This document shows, in pieces, positions 26,401 through 34,735 of a stretch of 64,000 nt of DNA. The position numbers were made by a program, and so were the translations under genes. The notes under the pieces are model-generated. The model had not been told where the DNA came from. It searched no databases and worked only from the letters and a program-made list of their open reading frames with translations. This DNA is from Micromonospora sediminicola (lineage in GTDB: Bacteria > Actinomycetota > Actinomycetes > Mycobacteriales > Micromonosporaceae). Location of the stretch: assembly GCF_900089585.1 (NCBI RefSeq), contig NZ_FLRH01000003.1:1163001-1227000 (forward strand). Reading direction: 5' to 3'. How positions within the stretch are numbered: position 1 is the stretch's first letter; the number at the start of each line of letters is the position of its first letter.

Positions 26401-26489
26401 GTGTGTCCGGGCACAATGCGTTTCCCCCGGTCAGGTCGCGCCGTTAGGGTCGAAACGTCTCCCACTCATTACCACCCGGAGGTTCGACC

Positions 26490-27749
26490 GTGGCCGCACT
26501 GCGCCAGTACCTGGGCGTCTGGCGGATCCCCGGCGCGCCGATGCTGCTGATCCTCGGCATCGTCGGCCGGCTCGGGATCGGCATGACCCCGCTGGCGCTG
26601 CTGCTCGTCGTCGAGCAGGTCACCGGCCGCTACTCCCTGGCCGCCGTCGCCGGTGGCATCTACGCGCTCGCCGGCGCCGCGCTCAGCCCGGTCGCCGGCC
26701 GGATCGCCGACCGGGTCGGACCCACGCCGGTGCTGCTGGCCACCGCGCTGGCCCACCCGCTCGCCCTGCTCGGGCTGCTCGCCGCCAGCCGCTCCGGTGC
26801 CGGCAACCTCGCCGTGATCTACCTGGCCGCCGGCGTCGCCGGCGCCACCTACCCGCCGCTCACCGCCGCGATCCGGGGCGCCTGGAACGACCTCACCGCA
26901 CCGGCCACCGGCCGGGCGCACCTGCGCAACACCGCGCTCGCCGCCGAGACCTCCCTCTTCGAGGTCGTCTTCGTGCTCGGGCCGCTGCTGGTGGCCGGGT
27001 TCGTGCTGCTCGCCGACGCGTCCGCCGCGCTGGTCGGCGCCGCCGTGGTCACCCTGGTCGGCACCGGCACGGTCGCCCTCGGCCGGGTCATGCGCGGCTG
27101 GCGCCCGCACCCCCGGGAGCACCACGCGCGCGGCCTCGGCCCGCTGCGGGTCGGCGGCTTCCCCGCGCTGCTGGTCTGCGTGGCCAGCCTCGGCATCGCG
27201 TTCGGCGCCTCCGGCGTGATCGTCCCGGCCTTCGCCGCGAACACCGGCACCGCCGACCCGGAGAGCCTGGCCGGCGTGCTGCTCGCCGTCTGGGGCATCG
27301 GCAGCGCCGTCGGCGGTTTCTGGTTCGGCGTGCGCAAGCCGGCCGCCAACATGACCCGCCAGTTCGCCTGGCTGCTCGCCACCGTCGCGGCCAGCCTCGC
27401 CGTCTTCGCGGTGATCCCCGACCCGGCGGCGCTCGGCGTCGCGCTGGTGCTCGGCGGCGCCGCCATCGCCCCCGCGCTCACCCTGGAGAACACCCTGGTC
27501 GGGCGGATCGCCCCGGCCGGCATGCTGAACGAGGCGTACACCTGGGTGGTCACCATGTCGGTGGCGGCCAGCGCCGCCGGCGGGTCGATCGCCGGGCTGA
27601 TCGTCGACCACGCCGGCGGCGTGCCGTGGGCGTTCGTCTTCGCCGGGGCGGCGGTCGGCGTCGGCGCCCTGGTCGCCGCGCTCCCGACCGGCCCGATCGC
27701 CCGGGCCGAAGCCACCGCCGTACGCGCCGAGCAGTCGCTCGCCGCCTGA
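26490..27749 (+). CDS. MFS transporter
   Basis: 419 residues with about twelve membrane helices. The cytoplasmic loop [14 protein letters not shown] near residues 69-83 is the typical MFS A-motif variant, and a second half begins near residue 215. It looks like a drug or metabolite efflux protein; the substrate cannot be told. The GTG at 26490 follows CGGAGG. It converges with the sigma-partner gene, ending only 4 bp from its stop, with no terminator between. Confidence 0.82.
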   Translation: MAALRQYLGVWRIPGAPMLLILGIVGRLGIGMTPLALLLVVEQVTGRYSLAAVAGGIYALAGAALSPVAGRIADRVGPTPVLLATALAHPLALLGLLAASRSGAGNLAVIYLAAGVAGATYPPLTAAIRGAWNDLTAPATGRAHLRNTALAAETSLFEVVFVLGPLLVAGFVLLADASAALVGAAVVTLVGTGTVALGRVMRGWRPHPREHHARGLGPLRVGGFPALLVCVASLGIAFGASGVIVPAFAANTGTADPESLAGVLLAVWGIGSAVGGFWFGVRKPAANMTRQFAWLLATVAASLAVFAVIPDPAALGVALVLGGAAIAPALTLENTLVGRIAPAGMLNEAYTWVVTMSVAASAAGGSIAGLIVDHAGGVPWAFVFAGAAVGVGALVAALPTGPIARAEATAVRAEQSLAA

Positions 27750-27753
27750 GCGC

Positions 27754-28275
27754 TCACCGGTCGCCGGTCACCACCACCCGCTCCACCCCGGGCAGCCCCG
27801 CCACCGCGTCCCGGATCGGCGTCGGGTCCTCACCGTCTGCCAGCAGAACCGAGGTGACGACCCGTCCGGTGGGGTCCGGCCGGGACGCGACGGTCAGGCC
27901 GCCGCAGCGCAGCCCGACGTCCCCCCGCGCCTGCGAGATCCGGTAGCTCACCTCCCCGAGCTGGGGATCACCCGCGCCCGGCCGGAACACGACGTCCAGC
28001 CGCACCGGCCGGTCGGCGTGACAGCGGGCCGACGGCGTCGCGGACGCCGCGCCCGCGCCGCCGCCGACCGGCGCCGGCGACGCCGCCGGCCCGAGCAGCG
28101 CCGGCAGGGTCGCCGCGCCACCGGCCACCGCCACCGTCGCCACCCCGGCCAGGACCGTCGCCCGTCGCCGGCTGCGTGCCCGACCCCGGGCCCGTACCTC
28201 CGCCGACGGGCTCAGCCGCAGCCCGGCCACGTCGTGCTCCAACGCCCGCAGGGCGTCACCGATGCGTGCCGACAT
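27754..28275 (-). CDS. Membrane-anchored partner of ECF sigma factor
   Basis: 173 residues: an N-terminal cytoplasmic part of about 38 residues, one membrane helix near 40-62 (TVLAGVATVAVAGGAATLPALL), and an outside domain with two cysteines (SARCHADRP and GLRCGGLTV) that could form a disulfide. Its ATG at 28275 overlaps the sigma-factor stop by 20 bases, so it is probably the cognate regulator. It lacks a zinc anti-sigma motif, so the role is inferred from position. Confidence 0.7.
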   Translation of the reverse strand: MSARIGDALRALEHDVAGLRLSPSAEVRARGRARSRRRATVLAGVATVAVAGGAATLPALLGPAASPAPVGGGAGAASATPSARCHADRPVRLDVVFRPGAGDPQLGEVSYRISQARGDVGLRCGGLTVASRPDPTGRVVTSVLLADGEDPTPIRDAVAGLPGVERVVVTGDR

Positions 28276-28762
28276 CGATCTCCTCCTTCTCGTCGGTGAG
28301 CAGAACGGCGAGCGCGGCGCGCGCCCGGGACAGGTGCGACTTGACCGTCCCCACCGGCATGCCGGTGCTCCGGGCGATCTCCGCCACGGGCAGGTCGTGC
28401 AGGTGGTGCAGGACGACGACCAGCCGCTGCGCGTCCGGCAGCCGGCGCAGCGCCGCCAGCACCGCGACCCGGTCCGGGCCCGGACCGGGCACCGGGGCGT
28501 CCCCGCCCAACCGGGCCCGGGCAGCGAACCAGCGCCGCAGGCCACGCCAGCGGTTGGCGGTCAGCCGCCAGGCCACCATCCGCACCCAGCCCTCCGGATC
28601 CTCGTACGCCCCGACGGTCGACCAGCGCTGCCAGGCCCGCGCGTACGCCTCCTGCGTCACGTCCTGGGCCTCGGCCAGGTCACCGCAGAGGGCGTAGACG
28701 TGGTGCACGACCCGCCGGGCGGTCGCGGTGTAGAAGGCGTCGAATTCCTCGGACCCGTCCAT
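28256..28762 (-). CDS. ECF RNA polymerase sigma factor, SigE family
   Basis: 168 residues. Region 2 spans about residues 5-75 (FDAFYTATARRVVHHVYALCGD, AQDVTQEAYARAWQRW, EDPEGWVRMVAWRLTANRW) and region 4 about residues 100-155 (LPDAQRLVVVLHHLHDLPVAEIA, GMPVGTVKSHLSRARAAL). The ATG at 28762 has GGGGAGG upstream; a start 12 codons earlier has none. It is similar in design to the sigma factor at 10613-11173 and, like it, overlaps a one-helix membrane protein. Confidence 0.9.
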   Translation of the reverse strand: MDGSEEFDAFYTATARRVVHHVYALCGDLAEAQDVTQEAYARAWQRWSTVGAYEDPEGWVRMVAWRLTANRWRGLRRWFAARARLGGDAPVPGPGPDRVAVLAALRRLPDAQRLVVVLHHLHDLPVAEIARSTGMPVGTVKSHLSRARAALAVLLTDEKEEIDVGTHR

Positions 28763-28828
28763 ACCGACCTCCCCGTGTCCGCTCTCACCACACGACACCC
28801 CGCGGCGGGTCCGGCGGTTGCACCGGGA

Positions 28829-30169
28829 TCAGGGCACTCCCGGCCGTACCCGGTCCGCCTCGCCGGCCGACGGTTCCTCCCGGTCGCGGTGGGGGTGGCC
28901 GCGGCGGTCCTCCGTCGGCGGCCCGGCCCTCCTCCGGGAGCGCCGCGCCGGCCCGGGGCGGGCGAGGAACCCGGCCGTGACCACACCCAGCGCGAGGATC
29001 GCCGTGGCGCAGGCCAGCAGCGTGGGCCGCGCGCCGAGCGCGGCGGTCAGCGGGCCGCCGAGCATGGTCCCCAGCGGGACCGCCAGCACGGTGACCGCCC
29101 CGTTGGCCGCCAGCACGCGGGGCAGGTCCCCGGCGTCGGCACGGCTCTGGACCAGCGCGGTGGAGGTCGGCCGGTAGGGCGCCCAGGCCAGGCCGGCCAG
29201 GGCGAAGGCCGGCAGCGCCAGGGCGAACGGCGCACCCAGCCCGAGCGGCAGCAACGCGGCGCCGAACGCCACCACCACGCCGACGAGCGTCGGCCGCAGC
29301 GGCCACCCGCGCAGGTGGCCGGTGACCAGGCCGCCGAGCAGCGAGCCGACCCCGAACGCGGTGTAGTAGGCGCCGAGCGTCGCGGCGGAGGCGTGCGGGT
29401 CCTCGCTGACCAGCACCGGCATGGCGACGTAGAACGGTCCGAAGAGGAAGAAGAAGCCGACGGTCAGCGACAGCAGGCCGAGCAACGACCGGTCCCGCCC
29501 GATGATCCGGAACCCCGAGGTACGCGACGGACCGTCCCCCGCCGCCCGCCCGGCGCGCCGCTCACGCGCCGGAACGGCGAGGCGGTAGCTCACCGCCAGC
29601 ACGGCGAAGCTGGCGGCGTCGACCGCGAGCACCCACACCGGGCCGACCTGGACGATGAGAAGACCGGCCAGCGGCGGACCGACCACCGTGGCCGCCTGCC
29701 CGAAGAGACCGAGCAGCGCGTTGGCGGCCAGGTGGTGCCGCTGCGGCAGCAACTCGGCCACCAGCGTGAACTGTCCGGCCGCCCCCCACGGGTGCAGCAG
29801 CGACGACACCGCGAGCAGGGCCACGTAGAGCCCGACGTCCAACACCCCGGCGAGGTGGGCGACCGGGATCGCCCCCAGCGCGACCGCGCGGACCGTCGCG
29901 TCCCAGCCAGCGAGCTGCGCGCCGCCGCGTCCGCCCAGCAGCCGGCCGAACAGCACCGTGCCGGCCGCTCCCGGCAGCGTGTACGCGGCCACCGCGAACG
30001 CCGTCCAGGTGCCCCGCTGGTCGACCGGCGCGAGGTGCAGCGCCAACCAGGTGATCGCGACCAGGGCCAGCCCGTCGCCGAGCGCGGACACGGCGAGCCC
30101 GGGCAGCAGCCGGCGGAGCACCGGTTGGGCGAACACCGGCCGGTAGGGGAGCAGCATCGTCGGTCGCAT
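28829..30169 (-). CDS. MFS transporter (EntS-like exporter)
   Basis: 446 residues, about twelve helices. The start LLPGLAVSALGDGLALVAITWLAL and the segment GPPLAGLLIVQVGPVWVLAVDAASFAVLAVSYRL are typical of the EntS/macrolide-exporter type of MFS. The charged C-terminal tail is unstructured and arginine-rich. Substrate unknown. It lies 66 bp upstream of the sigma-factor gene on the same strand and so could be part of the same transcript. Confidence 0.82.
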   Translation of the reverse strand: MRPTMLLPYRPVFAQPVLRRLLPGLAVSALGDGLALVAITWLALHLAPVDQRGTWTAFAVAAYTLPGAAGTVLFGRLLGGRGGAQLAGWDATVRAVALGAIPVAHLAGVLDVGLYVALLAVSSLLHPWGAAGQFTLVAELLPQRHHLAANALLGLFGQAATVVGPPLAGLLIVQVGPVWVLAVDAASFAVLAVSYRLAVPARERRAGRAAGDGPSRTSGFRIIGRDRSLLGLLSLTVGFFFLFGPFYVAMPVLVSEDPHASAATLGAYYTAFGVGSLLGGLVTGHLRGWPLRPTLVGVVVAFGAALLPLGLGAPFALALPAFALAGLAWAPYRPTSTALVQSRADAGDLPRVLAANGAVTVLAVPLGTMLGGPLTAALGARPTLLACATAILALGVVTAGFLARPGPARRSRRRAGPPTEDRRGHPHRDREEPSAGEADRVRPGVP

Positions 30170-30228
30170 GGTGCCCAGCCGACCGCATCAGGGGCGCGTA
30201 CCCCAAGGAAGTTGCCCGAGGGCAGAAG

Positions 30229-30253
30229 GCCGGCCGCCGTGCGGGCGGCCGGC
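30229..30253 (-). terminator. Hairpin after the YajQ-family gene
   Basis: Perfect 10-bp stem (30229-30238 with 30244-30253) immediately beyond the stop codon at 30262. Confidence 0.6.
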
Positions 30254-30261
30254 GGGCGCGA

Positions 30262-30756
30262 CTACCGGTAGTTGGTGAACTGGAGCGCGACCCCGAAGTC
30301 CTCGCCCTTGAGCAGCGTGATGACGGCCTGGAGGTCGTCCTTCTTCTTGCCGGTGACCCGGAGCTGGTCGCCCTGGATCTGCGCCTGGACGCCCTTCGGA
30401 CCCTCGTCGCGGATCTTCTTGCTGATCGCCTTGGCCTTGTCCGACTCGATGCCCTGGATCACCTTGGCGTCGATCTTGAAGATCTTGCCCGACGGCCGGG
30501 GGTCGCCGGCGTCCAGCGACTTCAGCGAGATGTTCCGCTTGACCAGCTTCTCCTTGAAGACCTCCAGCGCCGCCCGGACGCGCTCCTCGGTCTCCGCCTG
30601 GAGGCCGATCGCCTCCTCGCCCGACCAGGAGATCTCGGCGCCGGTGCCGCGGAAGTCGAACCGCGTCGCGAGCTCCTTCTCCGCCTGGCGGAGGGCGTTG
30701 TCGACCTCCTGGCGGTCGACCTTGCTCACGATGTCGAACGACGGGTTCGCTGCCAT
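30262..30756 (-). CDS. YajQ family nucleotide-binding protein
   Basis: 164 residues, the family's normal length. It begins [21 protein letters not shown] and contains [29 protein letters not shown] and [25 protein letters not shown], all conserved in the YajQ (UPF0234) group. Some members bind cyclic di-GMP and act as transcription co-regulators; most have no proved role. The ATG at 30756 is preceded by CAGGAGCAG; the longer frame to 30855 is not supported. A GGDEF-EAL protein gene lies 5 kb away, but no link is shown. Confidence 0.92.
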   Translation of the reverse strand: MAANPSFDIVSKVDRQEVDNALRQAEKELATRFDFRGTGAEISWSGEEAIGLQAETEERVRAALEVFKEKLVKRNISLKSLDAGDPRPSGKIFKIDAKVIQGIESDKAKAISKKIRDEGPKGVQAQIQGDQLRVTGKKKDDLQAVITLLKGEDFGVALQFTNYR

Positions 30757-30903
30757 GCTTCTGCTCCTGCTGTCCGGCGGTGTGTCCTGTTCCGTCCCGC
30801 GCTGACCAGCCCGGGACCCCCTGACGGTACCCGCTTGCGACGGAGCCGGGGGCAACCGCTATCCTTGCTTCCGCCGCCGCGTTGCGACGCGGTGGGGTGC
30901 CCT

Positions 30904-30987
30904 GGCGGGTTGCCCGAGCGGCCAATGGGAGCGGACTGTAAATCCGTCGCGAAAGCTACAGAGGTTCGAATCCTCTACCCGCCACCA
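30904..30987 (+). tRNA. tRNA-Tyr (GTA), complete
   Basis: 84 nt with encoded CCA. The acceptor stem pairs 30904-30910 with 30977-30983, the anticodon GTA is at 30938-30940, there is an extra variable arm as expected for tRNA-Tyr, and the T loop GTTCGAATC is intact. Its 3' half (from 30935) is repeated at 34736-34796, marking it as the attachment site of the element downstream. The gene itself is fully restored by the integration. Confidence 0.96.
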
Positions 30988-30995
30988 GGTGCAGA
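30935..30995 (+). repeat. Left attachment repeat (att), 61 bp
   Basis: Identical 61-bp direct repeat with 34736-34796: the tRNA-Tyr sequence from the anticodon stem to the 3' end plus 8 bases. It defines the left end of the integrated element. Confidence 0.92.
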
Positions 30996-31038
30996 AAGAG
31001 GCCCTTGACCAGCGAGAACGCTGGTCAAGGGCCTCTTT
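30995..31038 (+). terminator. Strong terminator after tRNA-Tyr
   Basis: Perfect 20-bp stem (30995-31014 with 31019-31038) with an AGAA loop, ending in TTTCG. It is carried on the element side of the att repeat and terminates tRNA-Tyr transcription. Confidence 0.85.
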
Positions 31039-31113
31039 CGTGAGTCTCGCTCGGTCTCGCTCCAGCCCGCTCAATCTCGCTGGCTGTGTCGTATGCGTGT
31101 CGCCGTCAGTCAG

Positions 31114-31278
31114 CTAAAGGAACAGCCGCAGGAGTCCCGTCATGGCTGCAATCACTGTGGCGACGGCGGTGAGTGTGCCCGCGAGTGCCCTCATCCACTC
31201 GGCCCGGTCGCTGTGCGTCTTCTTGCCCCGGTGACGCTGCCCGTTGTTTCCCATCACCGGCCTTGCTACCTTCGGCAC
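31114..31278 (-). CDS. Small membrane protein of the integrated element
   Basis: 54 residues. A GTG start at 31278 stands five bases after the strong ribosome site AAGGAGA; the frame upstream of it is not used. The first 28 residues are basic and polar (MGNNGQRHRGKKTHSDRAEW), followed by one membrane helix of about 20 residues near the C-terminus ending RLFL. I recall similar short proteins with a DRAEW-x-RALAG segment near actinobacterial integrative elements, but I cannot name a function. It lies between the tRNA and the integrase remnant and is too short for most gene finders. Confidence 0.6.
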   Translation of the reverse strand: MPKVARPVMGNNGQRHRGKKTHSDRAEWMRALAGTLTAVATVIAAMTGLLRLFL

Positions 31279-31527
31279 CTGTTCTCCTTGTCCTGAAAGC
31301 TCAGCAGGGGCATTCCGGTGCGGAGAGCGAGCGGCATCCGGGGTCCAGCCGGGTGCCGCTTTGTGTCGTTGGTCTTGCAGCTCCCCGCTCGCGCTCTTGA
31401 TTGCAGCGTGTCGCCGGCCGAGTGGCAAGTACGGAGAGTGCTGTAAACCCGGGTTTTCAGCTACGGATCGTAACGAAAAGTCGTCCAACTTGGGCGTTTT
31501 GCGTCCGGGAAAAGGCTTGAAGGGGTT

Positions 31528-31565
31528 CTGCCGCGATGCGATAACGCTCCGCTGCATCGCGGCAG
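31528..31565. repeat. Inverted repeat near integrase 3' end
   Basis: Perfect 12-bp inverted repeat (31528-31539 with 31554-31565), 14-nt loop, 56 bases beyond the integrase stop. It could be the integrase terminator or a recombination-protein site. Otherwise 31279-31620 shows no gene. Confidence 0.5.
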
Positions 31566-31620
31566 TGTATAAACGACGGGTCCCTGCACCCTGCGTGACC
31601 CGCCGTTGGTGGCGAGTGAT

Positions 31621-32391
31621 CTAGGACACAGTTTGGGTGCCTCGCTCGCCAAGGGCCGCCTCTATCCGGCGGCGGGCAGCTTCCTCCTGGCCGTAGACAC
31701 ACTTCGCGTAAACCCGCATGAGGACGTGCACGCTGTGTCTGGCCCATTCGGCGACCTGGGTAGCCGGACCCCAGCGTTGAGCCAGAGTGACACGGCGGCG
31801 TGCCGTAGGTCGTACGGACGCCTGGCCAGCGCTGAGCGCTGCTGGGCCGGAGTGAGCACCTTTGCCCGCGCGTCGCGCCACGCCTTGCCGTAGGTGTTGG
31901 CCGTAGGTGTTGTTCGGGATCGGCTGGCCGGCGGTCGGCACGTACCGACCCCCGGGGCCGCGTCGGGTAACGAACAGCTTGCCGTTCGATCCCGGCGGGT
32001 ACTCCTTGATGTGGCGATCGAGTAGCCGCACGAGCGGCGGTGGCACGGGTACATCCCGGGTTGCTGCCTTTGCCCGGTGCTTGAGCCCTCGGTCCTCGGC
32101 GGTGTCGTCACCATCGCCCCAGTCTCGGCCCACGGCCACCGTCGAGCCGGTCAGGTGCAGCACGGCCCACCCCCCACACTGGGCGGGCCGCTCGTACTCG
32201 TCTTCGCGCAGGTGGAGGACTTCTTCGGGCCGCAGCGCGCCGTAGTACATGCATCCGAAGAACGCTTCCAGCTCGGGCACGGTCCGCCCTACCTCGGCGA
32301 GTAACGCCCAAGCTTGATCGGGGTTGACCACCGCCCGCCGGTCCACCTCATCGGCCGCCGCATGAAGCCCAACCCGGAACCGATCCTGCAA
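31621..32391 (-). pseudogene. Tyrosine recombinase/integrase, truncated and frameshifted
   Basis: The reading frame gives the C-terminal catalytic domain only. The first catalytic arginine is in YYGALRPEEVLHL near residue 52, and the end RVYAKCVYGQEEAARRR carries the tyrosine nucleophile. Between them the frame is lost: a 13-bp tandem duplication at 31887-31899/31900-31912 shifts it, and one missing base near 31765 restores it. The box II segment YDLRHAAVSLWLNAG, with the second Arg/His set, is therefore found only in another frame (within 31662-32114). The N-terminal arm- and core-binding domains are also gone: homology stops near 32346, where a HAD-phosphatase fragment begins on the other strand. 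The enzyme should be dead. Confidence 0.88.
31887..31912. repeat. 13-bp tandem duplication inside the integrase
   Basis: GCCGTAGGTGTTG is present twice in direct succession (31887-31899 and 31900-31912). As 13 is not a multiple of three, it breaks the integrase frame; reading across one copy gives the expected NTYGKAWRDARAK. Confidence 0.9.
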
Positions 32392-32610
32392 GCCGTGCGC
32401 TCCCTCGGTGAGCTGCCAGCCCAGTGCGTGTTGATCGGTGACTCGCTCTCCGACATCGAGGGAGCGCGGGCCGCCGGCGTCGTGGTGGTCGGCTACGCGA
32501 ATCGACCGGCGAAGGTCGACGCCTTCCGGCTCGCCGGGGCGGACGCGGTGGTCACCAGCATGGGCGAGATAGCCGCAGTGTTGATCGATCGTTGGGGCGT
32601 GCAGACCTGA
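32362..32610 (+). pseudogene. HAD-family phosphatase, C-terminal fragment
   Basis: 82 codons matching only the second half of a HAD-like hydrolase: motif III lysine in MKPNPEPI and the motif IV block LIGDSLSDIEGARAAGV, followed by the usual GYANRPAKVDAF cap. The N-terminal nucleophile motif DxDGT is missing and the sequence before 32350 belongs to the integrase on the other strand. An ATG happens to start the fragment (32362) and another at 32314, but a working enzyme is not expected. It marks a deletion or recombination joint inside the element. Confidence 0.75.
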
Positions 32611-32733
32611 TAGACGTAGGAACGTGGCGCCCTAAATCCCCTATCGATGCTTCGGCTCAAATGTCGGTCACCAAATTACTTTCGCGGACTTGGTACGCTC
32701 TCGCTATCGGTCCACGCTAGCGGAGATTTAACG

Positions 32734-34497
32734 ATGTCAGACGAATCGTCAAAGGGTGCGCCAGTCAGCGATGAACCATCCGAGGATGCAGAAGAAAGCG
32801 GCGATAAGCTGTCGTCTTCTGGACAAGAAAAGCAGGGTGTCAAGTTCTCGCCGGAACGCTTCCAGGACAACTATCGCAGAGTCGCGGATATTGGCGAAGG
32901 TCGCCGTTGGTACGACTTGCCGTACCGAGTTGTAAGTTGGCTTCTTTCCTCGCGGATGCGAAGGGTGGTCCGCCCGCAAAAGCTCCGGGAGCGTCTGGCC
33001 TATCTTTCGACCTACCTCGCAGTCTTCAATGATCATGAGCGTAATAAAAAGTGGGACCTCGACGATCCCCTGCATAATGTCCGAGTTCCTCCTCAAGAGC
33101 ACGTCCACATGCCCGGCATCTGGGTCGTTGAGCTCTTCCCTCCGAGCCAATTCTCTTCGCTTGATCAGGCCATTCGGAAGGGCGATTGGGACCGACATCG
33201 CCGGTGGATCTACGACGGCCGAGATAACCGGCGATACCTGGAGCTTTCTCGATCGGGTAAGGGGTGGTCTTGGTGGCGTTTGGCGGACATTGCTCAGAAG
33301 GGCAGCAAGATCTGGCTTGCAGATTCGACTAGAGAGGATTTGCCAGAAGCTTTCGAAACTGTGCAGTTAAAAGCCGTCCAAATTGGCGCAGGCTTGACGG
33401 CGGTTGTAGCCTTCTTCCGGTTGACTGACACCGCTGCTCGTCGTCTCGACCGCGTGTGGCACGAGAAGCATGAACCGAGGCTCGCTTTCGGCAAGGGCCT
33501 GCCGAGGGCTGAGGATCGCCAATGGGCGTCGTTCAGGCTCACGCAGAAAGCGCGTCGCGCTTTGCATGACGCTGCCCGCAGGTGGATGGCGGAGCGCTGC
33601 CCCGGCTACTTCTCGTCCTACAGCGAACCTCAACCTTTGCTCGATCTACTCCTCATGAACGAGTTCGACCCGACCAAGGGGGAGCGTGTAGACCGAGAGC
33701 TTGCCGATGCGCTAAGGGCGATTGGCTTTACTGGTGATCTTCTCCACACCACCTCATCAGATCTTCCCGGAATTCTTCTTTCGCCCGTTGACGGCGAGCT
33801 GTGCCGAGCGCTTGAGGGGAAGCGAACATGGGGCCTCTGGGGGAATCGCAAAGTTCTAGCCGCAATCCCTGGATACCTAGAGGGGCGCGGCAATGATGTT
33901 GACCATGCTATTGCGCACGTTGCTGACGATCGTATCCGTAGCTTTTCGGTGATCCTTGCCATTTCTGGCTTTTTGGAGATCGCTGAGTCGGAGTACGCGA
34001 AATTGCGCGACAGTGCGCGGGCGCGACATCACACTTTTAAGGCGAGTCGCCTGAATTACTTGCGGCGGAGCCTTCTGACGCTCAGTCTAGACCTGACGAG
34101 CGTAGCTCGGGACGTTCAGGAGTTCTGGAAGCGCAACTGGCGAGAGGCCCATGATATAGAGTTTATTGTCGACCAGGCTCCCTGGATCAGTCAGGAGGAT
34201 CAGGCACTGGGGCGTGAACGCTTCGAGGCAACTAGTATGACCAGCGAGCTTCGCGAGCGGCAGCACAAGTGGTTCGACAAACTAATTACGGCCGATCGCG
34301 ACTATCGCGATATATTATCGACGGTTGCGGCGCTCGGCGCGTCGGCGGACACCTACAAAATCAGCCGGGTGGCTCTTTGGGCCGCAATAGCTTCTTTGGC
34401 TATTGCGGCGGTCACGCTCCTGTTTGCCGAGGTCAAGGACCAGAACGTACTTAGCGCCCTGCTTTCGTGGTTGAAGCGGGTTCTTGAGGCTCAGTGA
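32734..34497 (+). CDS. Uncharacterised 587-aa membrane-tethered cargo protein
   Basis: I do not recognise a family. The ATG at 32734 follows GGAGAT; the frame extends to 32647 without a site. Residues 1-45 are acidic and disordered. Residues 50-540 are a mixed helical, basic and tryptophan-rich region (for example WSWWRLADI, WMAERCPGYFSSYSEPQ, the helical SRLNYLRRSLLTLSLDLTS). A single hydrophobic helix near 546-564 is followed by a 23-residue amphipathic tail, so the protein is likely anchored with the bulk in the cytoplasm. Base composition is clearly lower in GC than all neighbours, and rare TTA codons occur at 33367 and 34315, both signs of transfer. It is the only intact larger gene in the element and so its probable selected cargo, for example in phage defence (inference). 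Confidence 0.82.
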   Translation: MSDESSKGAPVSDEPSEDAEESGDKLSSSGQEKQGVKFSPERFQDNYRRVADIGEGRRWYDLPYRVVSWLLSSRMRRVVRPQKLRERLAYLSTYLAVFNDHERNKKWDLDDPLHNVRVPPQEHVHMPGIWVVELFPPSQFSSLDQAIRKGDWDRHRRWIYDGRDNRRYLELSRSGKGWSWWRLADIAQKGSKIWLADSTREDLPEAFETVQLKAVQIGAGLTAVVAFFRLTDTAARRLDRVWHEKHEPRLAFGKGLPRAEDRQWASFRLTQKARRALHDAARRWMAERCPGYFSSYSEPQPLLDLLLMNEFDPTKGERVDRELADALRAIGFTGDLLHTTSSDLPGILLSPVDGELCRALEGKRTWGLWGNRKVLAAIPGYLEGRGNDVDHAIAHVADDRIRSFSVILAISGFLEIAESEYAKLRDSARARHHTFKASRLNYLRRSLLTLSLDLTSVARDVQEFWKRNWREAHDIEFIVDQAPWISQEDQALGRERFEATSMTSELRERQHKWFDKLITADRDYRDILSTVAALGASADTYKISRVALWAAIASLAIAAVTLLFAEVKDQNVLSALLSWLKRVLEAQ

Positions 34498-34735
34498 GTA
34501 CCAGTCGTGGAGTTCGCAGCGGCGCAAGGGCGTTGGGAGCGGCGTACATGGCGTTGTCCATCCCACCCCATGGCGACGACGCGGTGGTGGAGATGGACGC
34601 CGCTCCCGCGTCCCCGCCTGTGCGACCGCTGTGCGCGTGCCGAGCGGCTTGCAGAAGCCCGCACGCATGTTGCATGCGTGTCACTCTGCCCTGGTTGATG
34701 TCCGTTTCTGCTGGTCAGCGAGTCGCGGTTGGCGC
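34498..34735. other. Gene-free right end of the element
   Basis: 238 bases between the cargo gene and the right att repeat. No frame has a ribosome site or a recognisable product; a few short frames overlap on both strands. Confidence 0.5.

Noticed and set aside
32314..32361. Upstream extension of the HAD fragment from ATG 32314
   Set aside because: These codons lie in integrase sequence of the other strand and have no HAD homology.
32647..32733. Earlier start for the 587-aa cargo protein
   Set aside because: No ribosome site before 32647, while GGAGAT precedes the ATG at 32734, after which the composition becomes coding-like.
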